Position numbers and translations under genes: made by a program. The notes under the pieces were generated by a model that worked only from the letters and a program-made list of their open reading frames with translations, had not been told where the DNA came from and did not search any database. Shown piece by piece: positions 55,131 through 64,000 of a stretch of 64,000 bases of DNA. The DNA is from Cherax quadricarinatus (Eukaryota > Arthropoda > Malacostraca > Decapoda > Parastacidae): the NCBI RefSeq assembly GCF_038502225.1, contig NC_091300.1:52492676-52556675 (forward strand), read 5' to 3'. Position 1 is the first letter of the stretch. The number at the start of each line of letters is the position of its first letter.

Positions 55131-55762
55131 TGATGAAACGGATTATATGATGTCCAGTATCTTCTGTACTATTTTTCCTTGGCTTTCTGGCATTGCCTTT
55201 GTTTCCACTGATAAGACATCTTTAAACCGTTTGATCAGCGGATCACAGACTTTTTTTTTATTTGTTGTGAGCTCTCGTCCCTCCCGCCTCGAATTATCTG
55301 GTCTTTTATTTTTTTTTTTCTGACGAGGTTGTGAAGCAGTTTTGGTTCATACTCAGACCTGGATGAGTATGATCTTGGTTTTGTCGCTGAGTCTTTCTCT
55401 CCCCACCCATGCATATTATTTCTGTCCGGTCTGCTCATTTCGAGGTCGCTGGCGCCCAGGGCGCTCTCACATTTAATTTATCCTGTACTGGGCATACAGT
55501 AAATGCTAGGACCAGCCTTGTCGGTATATCTCCTCCTCTCTTTCCCTTGTACCTTTAATATGCTGGCACACAAAGTTTTTCCCTGACCACTTCCATCAGG
55601 GTAGCCTTAAAAGTTTCTGGTCCTCCATTTGGGTCCCAGTTCTCTAAAGCTGTCTTTTTTTGGCTGAAATTACCCTTGATGTACTATTGCCTTTGTCTTG
55701 TGTGCATTTCTAGCTGCTTCAACTATGATGTCAATCATGGCTTTGTTGTTGACTTCATATTC

Positions 55763-56790
55763 CTATCACAATTTCACAAGATTCACAGAGGGAATATTCC
55801 TAGGAATCCACCTAGATAGTAGCCTCAAATTCCAGACACATATACAACAAATTTCCAAGGAAATCTCTAAGACAGTAGGTATACTATCAAAGATACGGTA
55901 CTATGTTCCACAATCAGCTCTCCTTCCACTGTATCATACACTCATCTACCCTTATCTCACATATGGAATTTGTGCATGGGGATCAACAACATCAAATCAC
56001 CTAAGGCCTCTAATGACCCAGCAAAAGGATGCAGTCAGAATGCGAACAAATTCCCACTCACGACAGCATACTCCACCTCAATTCAGAAGTCTAAATTTGC
56101 TCACCATAAAGAATATCCACACTTATTCATGTGCCTACTACATACATAGAACAATACACACAAACATAAATAAACCCTCCACTCAAACTTCTCCTCACCA
56201 ACCTTAACAGGACACACAACCATAACACAAGACACATAGCTTTTTTTTGATGTACCCCGTGTCCATATCACACTGTAAAAACTCTATGCACATAAAGGGC
56301 CCTAAAACCTGGAATTCATTACCAGAACATACTAAAGTAACCATGCCTGAAAATCAATTTAAGACTTCTAAAAAAACCACTTACTCGCCCAGGACTAAAT
56401 AATCAGCACTCAATATTTAACATTATCAATAATTCTCCCAATTACTTAAATCTTAAAACTTCAAGACAACATGCAGTAAATTGATCTTCTTGTTTGTTAT
56501 AAATTGTAATGCGATAAATTTGTACAACTATAATGCTTCAATATCGAAATGTTCAAATTTAATTGTTTCAAATACTCCATTGTACTTCGTATTGCAAATT
56601 GTTTACGGTAATTTTTACCACTGAACCTTTCATTGCTTGTTAATTTTAAGTTAATTTTAAGCCTTCCCATAATACTCTGCATACAAGGGACTTTTGGCAT
56701 GTACACCCAACTACTAGAATTTCTTGTACAACTATGTATCATATCCAAATAAACTATATGAATATGAATATGAATATTGTTAGGTGGCTA
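55763..56790 (+). mobile_element. LINE-C 3' part inserted in LINE-A-prime
   Basis: The frame 55763-56207 reads GIFLGIHLDSSLKFQTHIQ, LYHTLIYPYLTYGICAWGS and HLRPLMTQQKDAVRM, the thumb region after RT in Jockey-superfamily LINEs. After a break GPKTWNSLPEHTKV is seen near 56300. The 3' end at about 56760-56788 is a short tandem ATATGAATATGAATATGAAT. Opposite orientation to its host element. Confidence 0.75.
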
Positions 56791-57399
56791 GTTGAATATC
56801 ACTGCAGTTACTATTGTGGGTCACGCAGTATTAACTGAGATCACTTTAAGGATGAGCGCCTTTTATCTATGTATTCCTCTCACTTTTTCAAATTTTCACT
56901 AATTTCTGACTACGAGTGCCATTCCTTTGCCTCCCCTGCTTTCGCTATCTTTCCTTATCACTTGAAATCCAGCTGGAAAACTGGCATCTGCTATCATATC
57001 AGTCTGCTTTGTCTCTGTGATGGCTATGATGTGTGGTCTCCCTCTGCATAATGCTCACCCAACGATATGTAGGAGGTAGGGCTGGGGTTGGTGCGCGCGT
57101 CACTACTGGATGTGTGGCAAGGGGTAGGGTTACAGGCTGAGATGAAGGAGGAGAAAGTGGAAGAAGGAAGGAAAGGGGAGAAGTGGGGGAGAGGGAAGGG
57201 GATGGGTGAGGGGCTGATGTTAGTGTGCAGGAGAAGTGGATGAGACCCAGAGTGGGGCTAGCTCGGAAACGGATTGTGTCTGGAGGAGTTGTGTGTGTCA
57301 AGATGCTCCTCCCACTTGACCTCCCATCTGCAGTTCTTCTCTTTGCTTGATGAATCTTCACATACTCCCATACCCCGGATGGGGCTTGAACTAGAGGTT

Positions 57400-58335
57400 A
57401 GAGAGTCGTAAACCTTCACACACTCCTTCAGTTGTTCTTTCTCCATCGCTGTCCTGTCCCAAACCAGACTGACAAAATTATTCCATTGTGTGGTCTTCAG
57501 CCGTGCTAAAGACCACCTCAGAAAGTTCATTTGATCGAGTCCTGCTTACCTTAAAAGAAACTTCCAATACTATGAAAATTTACGAACTGCGCAATCTTCC
57601 TGTCTTCCAATGCAGTCTCTCTGTCTCTGACTTCCTTGGCCTCCTTCAGCTTTATGAGGTCCTTAGATTATCAGTGACCTCTCTTGTTCCTACCGTTGTC
57701 GTGTCCTCCCGATATCTTCGTTTTTACCATTGCTTTTGCAGTTTCTCTTATCACTTCCCTCGCCGCTCTGTCGTCAGAGAGCATCTCCGCTAATGTTTTT
57801 AACAATCTTTGTTCTCTTTGAGCCCGTCTGCTCCTTCTTCTTTGTCCATTGTTACTGCCTCTCATATCCTCCCTCTCATTTTCTCTATTCCATGTTCCTT
57901 TTCATTTTATCTTACAAATTCCAAGCTATTTTGTCTACCATAAGAATCTTTTGCACCTCTTCTGTATCCTTTTCTCTTGTTTTCTTCTCACATGCTGTTA
58001 AAGTTTCCTTCCTAAGGACAGCACACTGCCCTACAAGCTCTTCCTCGGTTTACTTCTCTCCTCCATAGTCTCCATCAGTAATTTATTTCCTCCTCCAGTT
58101 TTAAGGCCCTTTCCATTTTAGTCCTATGTACTTGTTCAGTGACCTTTTCCCTTAGTTTGGCGCATGTTGCTTCGATTTCCACTAAAAGAGAGAAATTGGA
58201 CCTCTCTTCAAACCCCTCCCTCAATCGGTTCTTCAGACCATCTGTTATCGTTCCTAGCTGGTGCCAGCCTTCACCCTCGTTCTCCTCCGCCTCTTTTTTC
58301 GGAGTGTCTCTATGATTTGCCATTGTTCTTTTACG
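57400..58335 (-). pseudogene. LINE-A-prime ORF1-like coding remnant
   Basis: Minus-strand frames at 58365-58075 and 57865-57671 contain GLKNRLREGFEERSNFS, REKVTEQVHRTKMERALKLE and MLSDDRAAREVIRETAKAM, long charged helical stretches. ORF1 proteins of CR1-like LINEs often have a coiled coil, which is the best explanation. A further frame (57530-57258) has MEKEQLKECVKVYDSL. Stops and frame changes separate them. Confidence 0.55.
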
Positions 58336-58339
58336 AACG

Positions 58340-58455
58340 AAGAGGATGTGCGTGCGTGCAAGCATGTATGTGTGTGTGCTCTCACCTATATGTGATTTGC
58401 AAGTGTCTGTGTGTGTGTGAGCGATTGTGCGAATGAGTGTGTATGTGTGTGTGCG
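58340..58455 (-). repeat. Imperfect (GT)n junction tract
   Basis: GT units with GTGCGTGC and GCAAGTG interruptions between LINE-A copy A6 and LINE-A-prime. Confidence 0.85.
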
Positions 58456-58541
58456 TACTCACCTAATTGTACTCACCTAATTGTGGTTGCAGGGATTGAG
58501 ACTCAACTCTTGGCCCTGCCTCTTCACTGATCGCTACTAGG

Positions 58542-59147
58542 TCATTTCTCTGCTTCCTGAGCTTTGTCATACCTCGTCTTAAAGCTATGTATGGTTCCTG
58601 CCTCCACTACATCACTTGCTAGACTATTCAACTTCCTGATAACTCTATGACTGAAGAAATACCTCTTAACATCCCTGTGACTCGTCTGAGTCTTCAGCTT
58701 CCAATTGTGACCCCTTGTTTCTGTGTCCCCTCTCTGGAACATCTTGTCTCTGTTCACCTTATCTATTCCACTCAGTATTTTGTATGTCGTTATCATGTCT
58801 CCCCTGTCCCTCCTGTCCTTCAGTGTCCTCAGCCCGATTTCCCTCAACCTTTCTTCGTAGGACATTCCCCTGAGCTCCGGAACTAACCTTGTTGCAAACC
58901 CTTGCACTTTCTCTAATTTCTTGACGTGCTTGACCAGGTGTGGGTTCCAAACTGGTGCTGCATATTCCAGTATGGACCTGACGTATACAGTGTACAGTGT
59001 CTTGAACGATTCCTTACTAAGGTATCGGAACGGTATTCTCAGGTTTGCCAAGCGCCCATATGCTGCAGCAGTTATCTGGTTGATGTGTGCCTCTGGAGTG
59101 AGGTTTGTAGCCTTTGTCTACCTAGCCTATACTCTGTCTGCGGTCTT
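58542..59147 (-). pseudogene. LINE-A A6 C-terminal coding segment
   Basis: An uninterrupted minus-strand frame of 169 codons with FRYLSKESFKTLYTVYV, PVWNPHLVKHVKKLEKVQ, RLREIGLRTLKDRRDRG and KRYFFSHRVIRKLNSL. Compared with A1, it shows only substitutions, making this one of the least broken C-terminal regions in the window. Confidence 0.87.
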
Positions 59148-59272
59148 CTTTGCCCCAGTGGCGTCGTAAGGAGGGGGGCTTTCTCCTCCGGGTGACACAA
59201 TTTATGGAGTGACACCAAAGAGCCTCTAAAGAAGGTGACACTAATGCCCAAGACAGTGCTACACCGATATTT

Positions 59273-59935
59273 TCAGCACACTACATCCCCTTTATTTATT
59301 CCTGTCTTCCACTTATAAACCTCAATCATATCCCCCCTAATTCTACGTCTTTCTAGAGAGTGCAGTTTCAGGGCCCTTAGTCTATCCTCATAGGGAAGGT
59401 TTCTGATACATGGGATCATCTTTGTCATCCTCCTTTGTACATTTTCCAGAGAATTTATATCCATTCTGTAATACGGTGACCAAAACTGTGCAGCATAATC
59501 TAAATGAGGCCTAACCAAGGATGTATAGAGTTGAAGAACAACCTGAGGACTCCTATTATTTATGCTTCTTGATATGAAGCCAAGGATTCTATTAGCTTTA
59601 TTGCGAACACTTATGCACTGTTGTCTTGGTTTCAGATTACTGCTAACCAGAACTCCTAAATCTTTTTCGCAATCCGTAATATTAAGATCTACATTATTTA
59701 GTTTATATGTGGCATGGTTATTGTCCTGTCCAACATTTAGAACTTTGCATTTGTCTATATTAAACTGCATCTGCCACTTCTCCGACCACTGCATCAGTCT
59801 ATTCAAATCTTCCTGGAGTGCTCGAATGTCCTCGTCAGAATGAATTCGACGGCCTATTTTGGTGTCATCGGCAAACTTGCCGATGTCGCTCTTTATGCCC
59901 TCATCTATGTCGATTATGTAGATTGTGAACAGAAG
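59273..59935 (-). pseudogene. LINE-D, CR1-like RT and C-terminus inside the hAT-like element
   Basis: On the minus strand FADDTK (59856-59876) is intact, followed by LNRLMQWSEKWQMQFNI, CEKDLGVLVSSNLK, SLVRPHLDYAAQFWSPYY, VQRRMTKMIPCI and LHSLERRRIRGDMIEVYKW. These are standard CR1-clade blocks and differ clearly from LINE-A. The frame is uninterrupted for 177 codons. The 5' end is truncated at about 59935, and 59936-60120 has one open frame I cannot assign. Confidence 0.82.
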
Positions 59936-60241
59936 AGAAGAATCCTTCTTTCTATATATCCAATTATATGATTACAGTGTACAAATAGGCCTATACAGAG
60001 AAATCATGGATTTCGATGATGTGATAGATGATTTTGCAGGATTGAAGGCAAGGAAATGTAGGATCAGATTCACTGAGATGTTACCTGTACTCAAGGTCAA
60101 ATCGGAACTAGTGTTTCTCTGATATTCCAATGTTTTTCTTTATTTTTTCATTTTTTTTTTTTTTTTTTACGCATTTTTGATGAATAAATCTGTTGCTTGT
60201 ACTCAAAGTGGTATTTGAGTTTATGTTTCCTTAATAATACT

Positions 60242-60434
60242 ACGATTATTTATTTAATCAATAAAGTTGAGAAGTATTCACCTGTTTACGATTATTTATT
60301 TAATCAATAATAAAGTTGAGAAGTATTCTCCTGTTTACGATTATTTATTTAATCAATAATAAAGTTGAGAAGTATTCTCCTGTTTACGATTATTTATTTA
60401 ATCAATAATAAAGTTGATAAGTATTCTCCTGTTT
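60242..60434 (+). repeat. 49-bp tandem repeat, four units
   Basis: Units begin ACGATTATTTATTTAATCAA and end AGTATTCTCCTGTTT; the first unit is 46 bp, lacking one ATA. Located inside the hAT-like element. Confidence 0.95.
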
Positions 60435-60913
60435 ATGGCTCTTAGACGTTCTCATTGCTAAACATTAGTCATAGTTGATGCAGTAGTGACGCATCTGGAG
60501 TTTACTACCCCCATCCCCCCGTTCTTGTATATCATGGCGGTGACACCAAAGACTCCGTCCCGGGTGACACCAACCCTAGCGACACCTCTGCTTTGCCCTT
60601 CCCCAATCTTTATGACTTTGCATTTGGCGGGGTTGAATTCGAGAAGCCAGTTGCTGGACCAGGTGTCCAGCCTGACCAGGTCTCATTGAAGGTCTGCCTG
60701 ATTCTCATCTGATTTAATTCTCTTCATTAGTTTCACTTCATAATCATCTTCCATCATGTCATTCACATATACCAGAAATATCACAGGTCCTAGGACTGAC
60801 CCCTGTGGGACCCCGCTCGTCACAGGCGCCCACTGTGATACCTCATCACGTACCATGACTCGTTGTTGCCAGGTATTCTCTGATCCATTGCAGTGCCCTT
60901 CCTGTTATACGCG

Positions 60914-60914
<1 letters not shown>

Positions 60915-60990
<76 letters not shown>
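60915..60990 (-). repeat. (GT)n junction tract, 38 units
   Basis: Pure GT between the 3' end of copy A7 and the 5' truncation point of copy A6. Confidence 0.97.
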
Positions 60991-60993
<3 letters not shown>

Positions 60994-61882
60994 CGCCTAA
61001 TTGTACTCATCTAATTGTGGTTGCAGGGGTCGAGACTCGGCTCCTGGCTCCGCCTCTTCACCGACCGCTACTAGGTCCTTTCTCCCCCTGTCACCTCAGC
61101 TCGAGTGTCCACCATTGCTCTGTTGCATTCATCATATTCCTCTCTTGGCCTCCTGCAGTTCTGTGGTGGGTTATACATAACTGCAATGACTACCTTGTGT
61201 TCCCCTGACTTAACTGTACCTACTATGTAATCCCTTTCTCCAATCTCGTCCATACCTTCCATTTCTTGATAACCCCACCGGTTTTTTATTGGCAGTGCAA
61301 CCCCTCCTCCCACCCTGCTCCTTCTATCCTTCCTCAGGATCTGATATCCTGGTGGGAAGATTGCATCTGTTATTATCCCAGTGAGTTTCGTTTCTGTAAC
61401 AGCTACGATGTCTGGGGACAACTCCTTGATTCTTTCGTGCCACTCCTCACATTTATTCATTATTCCATCCTCGTTCGTGTACCAAACCTTCAACTTCTTT
61501 TCAATAACTGTGGTCTGGAGAGGGAGGTGTGTTAGGGGGAGCAGGGGCCTATAGGGAGTTTGTGTGGGGGTGGGGTCTGTGGTGTGGGGTGTGGGGGCAG
61601 AGGGCCTATGGGGGGTTTCAGTGGGGGTGGGGGTGGTGTTGGTGGTGAGGAGGATGGGGGAAAAGGGCCTATAGGGGGTTATAATGGGGGAGGGGGTTGT
61701 GGTGAGGGGGATGGGGATAGAGGGTACAGTGTGTGAGTTGCTGTGGGTGGTGAGGGAGATGGGTTACTGTGTGGGTTACTCTGGGTTTCTGTGGGGGTGG
61801 TGTTTGAGCTGAGGGGGATGTACGGGTTACTGAGGGTTACTCTGGGGGTGGGGTTTATGCAGAGGGGGATGTGTGGGTTACT
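60991..61882 (-). mobile_element. LINE-A copy A7: endonuclease start joined directly to the 3' UTR
   Basis: Minus strand: a G-rich (C-rich in sense) Pro-type leader at 61882-61500, an EEP start from MKVWYTNEDGI (61493) through VAVTETKLTG and MYNPPQNCRRPREEY to about residue 138, then immediately the 3' UTR (CTAGTAGCGGTCGGTGAAG) and tail. All of the RT and C-terminal coding is missing. The join lies at about 61071-61090 near GGGAGAAAGG. Confidence 0.82.
61510..61880 (+). repeat. G-rich tandem region in the A7 leader
   Basis: Repeated GGGCCTATAGGGGGTT-like units separated by GGGGGTGGGG runs. Strong G-run density on the plus strand, antisense to the LINE. Confidence 0.75.
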
Positions 61883-61897
61883 GTGTGTGTGTGTGTA

Positions 61898-63514
61898 CTC
61901 ACCTAATTGTACTCACCTAATTGTGGTTGCAGGGGTCGAGACTCAGCTCCTGGCCCCGCCTCTTCACTGATCGCTACTGGATCCTCTCTCTGCTTCATGA
62001 GCTTTGTCATACCTCTTCTTAAAACTATGTATGGTTCCTGCCTCCACTACTTCACTTGCTAGGCTATTCCACTTGCTGACAACTCTGACTGAAGAAATAC
62101 TTCCTAACGTCCCTGTGACTCGTCTGAGTCTTCAGCTTCCAGTTGTGACCCCTTGTCCCTGTGTCCCCTCTCTGGAACATCCTATCTCTGTCCACCTTGT
62201 CTATTCCCCGCAGTATCTTGTATGTCGTTATCATGTCTCCCCTGACCCTTCTGTCCTCCAGTGTCGTCAGTCCGATTTCCCTTAACCTTTCCTCGTACGA
62301 CATTCCCCTGAGCTCTGGGACTAGCCTTGTTGCAAACCTTTGTACTTTCTCTAACTTCTTGACGTGCTTGACCAGGTGTGGCTTCCAAACTGGTGCTGCA
62401 TACTTCAGTATGAGCCTGACGTACATAGTGTACAGTGTCTTGAACAATTCCTTACTAAGGCATCGGAACGCTATTTTCAGGTTTGCTAGGCGCCCATATG
62501 CTGCAGCAGTTATAAGAACATAAGAAAGAAGAAACACTGCAACAAGCCTACTGACCCATGTGGAGCAGGTCCGTGTCCGTCCCCCCAGATTAGCCCAATG
62601 ACCCACCCCTCCGGATAAGCCCAGTGACGCACCCAGTCTGGTCACCTCCACTCAAGGATGAAGCACGACACGATACCCAGCAGCACAAGCTAGTCAGGTC
62701 CAACTCACACCCACCCACACCCACATGTGTTTATCTAACCTATTTTTAAAACTACACAACGTTTTAGCCTGAATAACTGTACTCTGGAATTTGTTCTACT
62801 CATCCACAACTCTATTACCAAACCAGTGCTTTCCTATATCCTTCCTGAATCCGAATTTTTCCAACTTGAATCCATTGCTGCGAGTCCTGTCTCGGCTGGA
62901 AATTTTCAGTAATGTGTGCCTCCGGAGACGTGCTCGGTGCTATGGTCACCTCAAGATCTTTCTCCTTGAGTGAGGTTTGCAGTCTTTGTCCACCTAGCCT
63001 ATACTCTGTCTGCGGTCTTCTTTGCCCTTATCCAATCTTCATGAATTTGCATTTGGCAGGGTTCAGTTCGTGAAGCCAGTTGCTGGACCACGTGTCCAGC
63101 CTGTCCAGGTCTCTTTGTAGTCCTGCCTGATCCTTATCCGATTTAATCCTTCTCATTAGCTTCACATTATCTGCGAACATGGACAGTTCAGATTCTATCC
63201 CTTCCACCATGTCATTCATATATATCAAAAATCGCACAGGTCCTAGGACTGACCCCTGTGTGACCCCGCTCGTCACAGGCGCCCACTGTGATACCTCATC
63301 ACGTACCATGTCCCGTTATTGCCTCCCTGTCAGATATTCTCTGATCCATTGCAGTGCCCTTCCTGTTATACGCGCCTGATCCTCCAGCTTCTGCAGTAAT
63401 CTCCTGTGAGGAACTGTGTCGAAGGCCTTCCTGCAGTCCAGGAAAATGCAATCAACCCACCCCTCTCTCTCGTGGCTTACTTCTGTTACCTTGTCATAAA
63501 ACTCAAGAAGGTTT
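61898..63514 (-). mobile_element. LINE-A copy A8, split by a CR1-like LINE-E tail
   Basis: Segments 61898-62513 and 62913-63514 form one copy from LLEFYDKVT-equivalent sequence through RT to the 3' end. [19 protein letters not shown] and FADNVKLMRRIK are present, so the active site has Asn for the second Asp. Its 5' edge, AAACCTTCTTGAG in sense, follows ACACAC of copy A9 directly. Confidence 0.85.
62514..62912 (-). mobile_element. LINE-E 3' end inserted in LINE-A copy A8
   Basis: On the minus strand it reads SSRDRTRSNGFKLEKF, FGNRVVDE, a stop, then TLCSFKNRLDKHMW, the end of a CR1-type ORF2, followed by a 3' UTR ending in TTCTTATGTTCTTAT. The tail is of the same type as the retroelement inside Penelope copy 1. 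About eight bases of the host (CTGATTGA expected from A1) are missing at the site. Confidence 0.8.
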
Positions 63515-63517
63515 GTG

Positions 63518-64000
63518 TGTACTCACCTATTTGTACTCACCTATTTGTGGTTGCAGGGGTCGAGTCTTAGCTCCTGGCCCCGCCTCTTCATCGGTTGCTA
63601 CTGGGCCCTCTCTCTCCCCGCTCCATGAGCTTTATCAAACCTCGTCTTAAAACTGTGTATGGTTCCTGCCTCCACTACGTCATTTTCTAGGCTATTCCAC
63701 TGCCTTACAACTCTATGACTGAAGAAATACTTCCTAATATCTCTCTGACTCATTTGTGTCTTCAACTTCCAATTGTGGCCTCTTGTTTCTGTGTCCCCTC
63801 CCTGGAACATCCTGTCTTTGTCCACCTTGTCTATTCCACGCAGTATTTTATATGTCGTTATCATGTCTCCCCTGACCCTCCTGTCCTCCAGTGTCGTCAG
63901 GCCGATTTCCCTTAATCTTTCTTCATAGGACATTCCCCTTAGCTCTGGAACTAACCTTGTGGCAAACCTTTGTACTTTCTCTAGTTTCTTGACGTGCTTT
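63518..64000 (-). mobile_element. LINE-A copy A9, 3' part, runs off the window
   Basis: Minus strand: the frame 63933-63598 has MSYEERLREIGL, RGDMITTYKILRGIDKVDK, KYFFSHRVVRQWNSLENDV and continues to the family 3' UTR and tail. Very similar to A1. Upstream parts are outside the window. Confidence 0.87.

Larger units (their letters stand above)
53880..58335 (-). mobile_element. LINE-A-related long copy (A-prime), old, split by two insertions
   Basis: Read from high to low coordinates: ORF1-like coding (58335-57400), a Pro/Thr/Ser-rich segment (57360-57060), EEP start (57040-56870, with ADASFPAGFQVIRKDSESRG), an insertion of LINE-C (55763-56790), a linker block (55440-55235, EYEPKLLHNLVRKKKIKDQ), an insertion of family F (54850-55130), and RT blocks near 54480-53930 (SPWFLREEAGTLN, then ITGYELQWIQEYL). 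Every block has its counterpart in A1 in the same order. It starts directly after a GT-rich tract that ends the next copy. Confidence 0.72.
59156..60590. mobile_element. hAT-like DNA transposon, non-autonomous (1,435 bp) with 8-bp target duplication
   Basis: Left end CAGTGGCGTCGTAAGGAGG; the right end read inward is CAGAGGTGTCGCTAGGG, so the ends share CAG-GG-GTCG as an imperfect inverted repeat. Both sides are flanked by CTTTGCCC (59148-59155 and 60591-60598), and the empty site is visible in copy A8 near 63022. CAG-starting ends and 8-bp duplications are hAT hallmarks. Both subterminal regions repeat GTGACACCAAAGA. Inside are a CR1-like LINE-D insertion and a 49-bp repeat. No transposase was recognised. 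Confidence 0.85.
58458..60914 (-). mobile_element. LINE-A copy A6, split by a hAT-like element
   Basis: Segments 58458-59155 and 60591-60914 join into one copy running on the minus strand from the [18 protein letters not shown] region to the 3' tail. The RT active-site region is deleted: the reading passes from VYVNDM almost directly to VKLMKRIK. Its 5' edge is the GT tract at 60915. Confidence 0.87.

Overview
The window looks like intergenic, repeat-dominated DNA from a large invertebrate genome, most likely a decapod crustacean and perhaps a crayfish. That assignment is inference. It rests on the mixture of CR1/Jockey-type LINEs, an RTE-like LINE, Penelope-like elements, a tRNA-headed SINE ending in (ATT)n, TA-flanked MITEs, and very long AC, GA and TA microsatellites. 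I recognise no host protein-coding gene, rRNA gene or functional tRNA gene. Nearly every long open frame is either a decayed transposon ORF or an artefact of a tandem repeat whose unit happens to contain no stop codons.

Layout. 1-9.5 kb: plus-strand copies of one CR1-like LINE family (called LINE-A here), separated by (AC)n tracts, plus a candidate solo LTR and a degraded antisense RTE 3' UTR that has expanded into a 40-bp satellite. 9.5-12.5 kb: a SINE fragment inside a minisatellite, then a Penelope-like element split by another retroelement, then a perfect 39-bp palindrome. 12.5-16.8 kb: three 390-bp MITEs sitting in (TA)n tracts around an RTE-like LINE. 17-19.6 kb: more head-to-tail LINE-A copies. 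19.9-27 kb: a diverged segmental duplication, one arm of which carries a mariner relic. 28.5-34.1 kb: the best preserved element, a two-ORF LINE (LINE-B) with zinc-finger ORF1 and an RT with an intact FADD motif. 34.1-37.4 kb: an 18-bp minisatellite with higher-order structure. 37.5-40.5 kb: LINE and Penelope-like debris. 41-49.5 kb: a satellite field containing a 12-bp array, a ~23-bp array, a 22-bp array of about 116 copies and a second 12-bp array that is the near-exact inverse of the first and is interrupted by a 1,076-bp TG...CA insertion. 50.4-64 kb: LINE-A debris with a SINE and a second Penelope copy, then an almost unbroken minus-strand train of head-to-tail LINE-A copies, one of them carrying a 1,435-bp hAT-like insertion with exact 8-bp target duplications.

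The parts are related mainly by nesting. New LINE-A copies repeatedly start at the (AC)n tract that ends the previous copy, always in the same orientation. RTE copies and MITEs are joined at AT-rich or TA tracts. Several satellites arose from or beside retroelement 3' ends. The most notable signals are the self-nesting LINE-A concatemers with (AC)n junctions, the satellite born from an RTE 3' UTR, the inverted pair of 12-bp arrays, and the TA-anchored MITE cluster.
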